From Kingdonia uniflora (taxonomy: Eukaryota; Streptophyta; Magnoliopsida; Ranunculales; Circaeasteraceae): a stretch of 64,000 nucleotides of DNA. Location of the stretch: the NCBI GenBank assembly GCA_014058105.1, contig JACGCM010001684.1:124001-188000 (forward strand), in the 5' to 3' direction. Each line of letters starts with the position of its first letter. Within the stretch, counting starts at the first letter, position 1. Below the pieces are notes generated by a model, which saw only the letters and a program-made list of their open reading frames with translations, searched no databases and was not told the origin of the DNA. This document shows positions 58,500-64,000 of the stretch, piece after piece. The position numbers and the translations under genes were made by a program.

Positions 58500-59776
58500 T
58501 TCAAGTTGGAGTCGAAATAGAAACTGAGAACAATTATCCTAATATAACTTGTAACGGAGATAATTAGTTACTTTATATTTTAGCCTCAATCAGAGTTTGA
58601 TGTGATTCCACAAATAATTCCACGTTTCTAAAAATTAGTAACCTACTAATAAAGTTTCCAGGTTGCACAAAAATTAGGCGGCACTCTCTCATTCGTAGTC
58701 ACTATGCCCTTAGTTCCTCCTAGCAGCTCATTCCATTTCCATTTTACAGGAATTTGGTTGAAACTGCCAGAATGAAAACCAGTCTCTCTATTAACTGTTT
58801 TAATGCGAATCTCATAACCCAAACAAAATGCATCCCTTGATTTTTCCATTAATGCATTAATCCCCCGTCACCATAATTTTACTTCATTTCACCACAAATC
58901 CATTTAGAGTTAGTTCAGCCCTCCGCTTTGATTTCGTTACTGCAAAAAACGCATGCATTACTCTTGTGCACCAATTTCTGTTATAAGATAAGATTGCAAC
59001 AGTATGTTCTTGCATATTATGATAAGATTGTCCACCAATGTCATTATATATAACGATTAATCAAGTCGTGGAAACGGAAACTTGAATTGAAATCGTTAAC
59101 CTAAATTCAATTAGGGTATTAAAATCTTAAAACAAAGAAAATAATTAAGCTGGATATTATTAACTTTTAACTTCTTGCAACAAGTGAATCTCAAAATACT
59201 ATGCCCTTTCCCATATATCCTTAAACCCATGAATATCTCCCTTAATTCCAATTAGAAATAACTATAATTTCTAAAGAATATCCAGCTGCAATAGACTAAA
59301 CTACTAAACATAAAATAGGAAACTCAACATGGTTGGTGACAACCACTAGGGATGTGCCACATCAATATATGTAAGAAGGTATAGATATTTGGTTGTGAAC
59401 TTGCTGCATATTATGATTCATGACCCATATATAATGTGAACCTTGATCTCTGGCACAACCTATTAAGACCAGTGATCAGATGAATACCACGAAATATACC
59501 GATATACTAGCTAGAAAAGAAAAGAAGTATGGCCGAGTGATAACGGTCAAAATTTGGTCTTGTAGACAATGTTGAAATCGAGTGTCGTTCACTTTCGAAT
59601 CGAACTAGAAAATGGTTTTAGTTTGTGTTTAAAAAAATGTAAAAATACTCTAAGCTTACAGAGACAAAAATCGGGTTTTAATCAAGAACAACAAATCTAG
59701 GGAAAAGAATCCACCACAAATAATACTAAATATATAAACTACACATGATTTACCCGTAGTTACAAATGTGTTTTTA
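58500..59776. other. Intergenic DNA without supported features
   Basis: AT-rich sequence with only short ORFs. No domain, RNA gene or repeat end could be supported. Confidence 0.5.
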
Positions 59777-60145
59777 TAGAGATGGCAACGGGGCGGATTT
59801 GGGGTGGGGGAACCAATCCCATCCCAATCCCCGCTACGAAACCCGTTTAAGTTAAGCAGGAATCCTCAAATCAGCCCCGCTATTACAATACTAAATTCCC
59901 ATCCCCGCCCCATTTAACTAATAAAGTTTTTTTTCCCAATAAAAACTCTTTTATTTAGGTTTTTAATTACTTATGTAAAACAATAAAATATTTAAATTAG
60001 GAGCGGGGGCAGTATAACGGTTTTTCAGAATAATACCAAATCTGCCTGCTCCCCTATGGATTTTTATAATGCATCCCCCCATACCCAGTTAGCACATCCC
60101 AAAACCCACACCGTTTGGGGCGGGCGGGTTAAATTGCCATCCTTA
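59777..60145. mobile_element. hAT-like MITE with TAGRGATGGCAA ends
   Basis: The left end is TAGAGATGGCAAC, and the right end, reverse complemented, is TAAGGATGGCAATTT. The inside begins with GGGGCGGATTTGGGG and ends CGGGCGGGTTAAATT, typical of this plant family. The flanking 8-mers TGTTTTTA (59769-59776) and TATTTTTA (60146-60153) match at 7 of 8 bases, the target size of hAT elements. Confidence 0.72.
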
Positions 60146-60321
60146 TATTTTTACGACCTCAAGTCAAGCTAGTTCATCTTTTATCGTGTAATTTATTTTT
60201 AAACTACACCAAATACAAAATTTTCAAGTGTAAAAACACGGAATGTGAAAGCGCATAAGCGTTAACTACAAACCGTTAATATCTTAAAATATGGGCATTT
60301 TGTGTGAATAATATAGGAACC

Positions 60322-60646
60322 TTAAGATTAATAATCATACCGGCTTTGGACCACCAAAGACTTCAGTTTACCGCCCATCACAACGCGAAACCGGCTTACC
60401 GACCACAACGCGGACTGACCGACAGGTACCGGAGACAGATCCGTTATACACCCATGGAGCATTTCTCCCTCCGGCAGATCTATACCATACCGACACTGGT
60501 AAGCGTCCTCCACCAAGGACGACCCCTAAGAACGGCTTTGAGTTTCGACATCCCTACGGCAATGGATGGGGGCCACGTGATGATGATGTGTTTAGTGTTC
60601 AGTCGAATGGGAGGCGTAAAACTACAGGTTCTCGTTATATACATGC

Positions 60647-60699
<53 letters not shown>

Positions 60700-60740
60700 T
60701 TCAGCGGGAGAGACCGGGGCGGTGGTTCTTACCCCCCGGT
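60322..60740 (+). pseudogene. Unrecognised coding-like tract ending in a (GA)n run
   Basis: The frame is open from about 60315 and reads TGFGPPKTSVYRPSQRETGL, PTTTRTDRQVPETDPLYTHG, AFLPPADLYHTDTGKRPPPR, TTPKNGFEFRHPYGNGWGPR and DDDVFSVQSNGRRKTTGSRY. It then runs into (GA)23 (Arg-Glu repeats) and stops by about 60750. The Pro/Thr/Arg/Gly-rich text with FRHPYGNGWGPRDDDVFSVQ looks like real protein, unlike the AT-rich surroundings. No start, splice sites or known domain were found. It may be an exon of an unknown gene or a captured fragment. Confidence 0.4.
60649..60694. repeat. (GA)23 microsatellite
   Basis: A perfect GA dinucleotide run, directly downstream of CATGCTG and followed by TGCAATTCAGCGGG. 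Confidence 0.95.
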
Positions 60741-60959
60741 TGACACCCCATTGCATGACCATTACCGACAACGTCCACTACACCAAATTAACAAAATTGT
60801 CAGTCTAATTATAACTTTACTACGAATGTGTGCGAGAGTAACTTTGACAAAGAGTTTATCCGTTTCAAATATCTTTGTTGTCTGTGGTTATTTGGAGCTC
60901 TCATTTCCCTCACAGTTTCTTATGTTGTTGAAGTTGGTAACTTTGCACAGACCAAAATA

Positions 60960-61804
60960 GGAGTCTCCACAACAATCAAACATCTTATATCTCAATCTAA
61001 ATAAAACCCTTAATTCTCGATCTAAAACTTGAAAACTCTTCAATTTGCCATTCTGAAGGTAGGAGAGAGAGGGAGAGATGCTGCAAGCAACAAATCAGAT
61101 ATGTGATTTGATGCAGTTTGTATATGTTGTAATCTCCATCCATCTACATTCTATCATCTCTAATTTGAGCCCCTTTGAAGTATTGAAATTTAGGTATCTA
61201 TTGTTGATCTTAGTTACTTTATTTCCATTTGGAGACATGGCGATGGGTTTCAATTTGGAGACATGGTGATGGGATTATTGTTGGCTTCTACTATTTTTAG
61301 TTGATTTGGGGCTAGGTATGTTTCAAAAACTTCTACATTTTGGTTCAATGGTGAATTTTGATTGTAAATTAGAGAAAAATTCCACAAAATTGCTGATTTT
61401 ACTTGCTGCTCTTAAACTTCCACATTTTAGTTCTATGGCAAATTTAACGGCATCCGTTCTCTCTTGGATAGGTTCATTCCTTCTTGACATTCATCATGCT
61501 TTGCTGCTCTATGGAGATGTTTGATTATGATGGTATTGGTTTGCATTGTTTTGTTGATGATTTTGGTTTCATTATTTTTCTTTACTCTATTTGATATAAT
61601 TAATTTTGTAAATAAAAATAAAAATCAAGCTTTGGTTCTTTGACTCTCACCCTCATGCATTGAGTTTGTTGTTGCTCACAAATGTCATCAATGTCACATG
61701 ACGTGATTGTATCTAAACCATTATCCGGTACTTATATTTCTCCTTTGTTTTGATTATTATTTTGGATTCTACTAGTGTTTGTTATTGGGTTTCATTAATG
61801 AGAG
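60960..61804. other. Intergenic DNA up to the chromovirus LTR
   Basis: It contains short ORFs (61078-61269, 61306-61524) of low-complexity Leu/Phe/Met-rich sequence with no domain. A 23-base stretch CATGGCGATGGGTTTCAATTTGG-like duplication (GGAGACATGG at 61229 and 61257) is visible. Nothing else is supported. Confidence 0.45.
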
Positions 61805-64000
61805 TATAGTGACCCGTATTTTTTTTTTATTAGTATATATTCCTTTTCTGCATATATTCCTATCCTTTTAGCATCAACATATATTACTTTGCATTAAGCA
61901 TCCGCATATATTCCTTCTATCCATTATGCATCCACTTTATTCCTTTTGGGCAGGTTTTTGGGGTTAGATTTCTTTTCCGCGTTTTCGGTGGTTATTAGGA
62001 GTAGGTGGTTGTGTTGAGGCTTTGGGAGCCGTGGTTGGGTTGGTGGAGTCGTCATTGTTGTTATTGTTGTGGTATTCGTGTGTGGGTTGTTTCTGCGTTT
62101 GGGTGTTCGTGTGGATCTGGGAGAATTTGGGATTATCCAATAGTCATTCGAACGAGGTTCATTTTTGTTCGAACGACTCGACTTGTCTTCTGGAACTTGG
62201 CCCAAGATCTCCTAGTCATTCGAACGACTTCTGTGTCCATTCGCACGACTTCTGTGTCCATTCGTACGACCCTGTTTTTGTTCGAATGACTGAGGTACCT
62301 CCCTGAAATTTTTGTCTTCAGATCCACTTAGTTCGAACGACCTCCTTTTCGTTCGAATGAGTCTGGCGGTTGTTTTTTTTTTCCTTTTGGGTGTATTTTT
62401 TTTCATTTCATTCCTCTCTCTAATTTCTCTCACTCTCTCTCTCCCTAATTAGAATCCCCTCTTCCCCAAATTCAAATCCAATCTATTCCCTCGCTCGCCG
62501 ATTCTTTACCGTGATCTTCGCCTTTATCCTTGGTGAGTAATTTCCCAATTCCTTTCCGTTCTTTTTGTCAGATTAGAGGTTGGGTTGATTTCTAGGGTTT
62601 GGGTAATTGATCGGTTTCCTGGATTGTTTGATTAATTGCTGTTATGATTGTCTGTTGTAGCTTGTCCTGTGTTCCGTTAGCCGAATTACTAATTCTGAGT
62701 TTTGGAGTTCCGGTTTTAGTTTCGTCAGGACTCAAGATTATTATCAGGCGAGTCCCCTTCATTTCTAAAGTCCTATAGTAGTTAATAGATGCTTATTAGA
62801 GTAGTACTTTGTGTAGAGAGTTGCATGTGATTTAGTTATGGTCTGATATTGTATTTCTCAGTATAAGTGGTTAACCTATAAGTTAGTAATTCTGTAACTT
62901 GGTTTATAGTTTACATTGGACTTTGGGTTTAGTTAGAAGCTGTTGGTGTGGTATTCTCGTAGCTGTGTTCTTATTGTTGGTTTCGTTCTTCTAGAGACTG
63001 ATGTTGGTTAGTTGTGGTGACGGTTAGGTTATTGTCTCATCTAGGTTTAGCTGGTACAACTGAGTCGCTGTTGTTTTTGCTATTAGGATTGTTTGCCACG
63101 CTCTTATACAGGTGGTCGTCCTATGTGTGATGCCGGGTTTATGGCTGTTATGTTGTGATCCTTGGGATTTGTTGCATCTTTTAATCATGTAAAACTCTTT
63201 TAACTTAACGAGATCGGATACATAACACAGCTCTACATCGGTTAACCTCCAATATGATCGCAGAAGTCCTAAATCAGGTTAAAATAGTAGGTGAAGAACT
63301 GGCTGTGAACACTATCATACCTTTAATACCCATCCGGGAGTGTGGGAAGGTATGAGACAGTCAGAATCCGGTGCTAGACTTATCCTCGGTGAGGTTGAAA
63401 TTCTTTGGAATGAAAATACAGTTGGAACGTTGGCTCCGAGGGTTAAAAAGCCTAGAACACTTTGATCAAGTGAGTATCCACTAGCTTGGTCGAGCTTGAC
63501 AAATATCGTACCCATTGTATCTCCTTAAAAGATCTCTTTAAGATAAACATGCTAGCGGTTGATCTACCAATATTATAATAGGATTGTGAACACATTTTGA
63601 AACATTAGAGCATGCAATATTTGGGATAATTGTGGGATTATCCCAGTTCATCATGTCATATCATATCATAATAACTTATCATTATTCCTTATCACTATTC
63701 CTTTATCTAAACTCCTATCTCTATTCTTCTGTTCTTATAATTTCTATTATCTGGATCATAGTCACTTAGTTTACTATTCTTTTGCTTTAAACTTTCTCTA
63801 TCTTATTCACCTCACCCTCTTCTCTGTACCTATTATATTAGTAGGTTATTTAGCTTTGTTGGGCATTGGTGAGCTGTGGTTTGCTCACTCTCATATTTTC
63901 CCCCCTTTCAGAGGTTAAGTAGCTTGGATTGCTGTGAGCTTCAGCCTGATTGGAGCCAATTTTGCCGTTGCAGATCTTCTTTAGTTAAAACATTCTTGTA
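61805..64000 (+). mobile_element. LTR of a second chromovirus copy, sense orientation, cut by the window end
   Basis: It aligns with the reverse complement of 15154-12888. The start TATAGTGACCCGTATTTTTT corresponds to TGTAGTGTCCCGATTTTTT. The TTCGAA array corresponds to 62147-62360. AGAATCCCCTCTTCC and GGTGAGTA correspond to 62451-62540. The late block 63310-63540 (GGTATGAGACAG, TTGGCTCCGAGGGTT, GATCAAGTG) and 63865-64000 (GAGCTGTGGTTTGCTCACTC, CCCCTTTCAGAGG) follow. By that alignment about 0.28 kb of LTR lies beyond 64000. The many differences show the two copies are not from one recent burst. It may be a solo LTR or the 5' LTR of an element. Confidence 0.85.
62147..62360. repeat. TTCGAACGA motif array in the chromovirus LTR
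   Basis: TTCGAACGA or one-base variants start at 62147, 62168, 62219, 62240 (TTCGCACGA), 62261 (TTCGTACGA), 62281, 62332 and 62352. The block CTGGAACTTGGCCCAAG lies between the second and third. Two of the units form a 21-bp tandem (CTTCTGTGTCCATTCG). The motif core TCGTTCGAACGA is a perfect palindrome. Confidence 0.85.

Noticed and set aside
60304..60960. 218-codon plus-strand ORF with an RERERE block
   Set aside because: The block is the (GA)23 microsatellite; another frame gives the more protein-like reading before it and the part after it has no domain.

Overview
The window reads as nuclear DNA of a flowering plant (probably a eudicot). It is AT-rich, has GT-AG introns, plant LTR-retrotransposon lineages (Copia, Tat and chromovirus Gypsy), FAR1/MULE, hAT-like and Tourist-like elements, tRNA-type SINEs and a LINE end. 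One host gene looks intact: PRP3 (U4/U6 snRNP splicing factor, RDM16 in Arabidopsis), + strand, coding exons between 51693 and 57606. Almost everything else is transposon or broken gene copy.

Left part. 1-2395 holds a decayed FAR1-like gene on the minus strand. 3551-33153 is one Copia element, 29.6 kb long because it was invaded repeatedly. Its 5-bp target duplication TATAC is intact (3546-3550 and 33154-33158). Inside it lies a Tat-lineage Gypsy element (7390-29889) with dual RNase H, a spliced antisense coiled-coil ORF, and an unusual LTR-gag-LTR-gag-LTR array at its 3' end. Inside the Tat element lie a minus-strand chromovirus (12609-18880) and a SINE (19808-19932). Removing the inserts rejoins the Copia and Tat reading frames.

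Middle part. 33160-38860 is intergenic DNA with a GC-rich unrecognised tract (33460-34110) and MITE-like pieces. 38867-49916 is a second LTR element (522-bp LTRs, TSD ACATG, Tat-type primer site) with no gag or pol of its own. It carries fragments of host genes (an MLO fragment, a piece ending in a VAVAKAVEL-like motif) and a tandem-repeat 3' region. A gag-only Copia element (39567-44960, minus strand, TSD TTTCT) sits in it. That Copia's 5' LTR is in turn split by 2.7 kb of RPN11 (26S proteasome deubiquitinase) gene DNA whose halves are in circularly permuted order. A perfect 26-bp direct repeat flanks this piece, and it lacks the exon that encodes the JAMM zinc site. This is the most unusual structure in the window.

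Right part. PRP3 has a 5'-UTR intron holding a Tourist-like MITE and a long second intron holding a LINE 3' end. Downstream come a duplicated 3' segment, an Agenet-domain fragment split by a SINE, a hAT-like MITE, an unrecognised coding-like tract ending in (GA)23, and, from 61805 to the window edge, the LTR of a second, sense-oriented copy of the chromovirus family.

The LTRs of the chromovirus family and of the unrelated gag-only Copia share clustered TTCGAACGA motifs and a neighbouring CTGGAA..TTGGCCCAAG block. No tRNA, rRNA or CRISPR was found. All calls come from reading the sequence; no database search was run.
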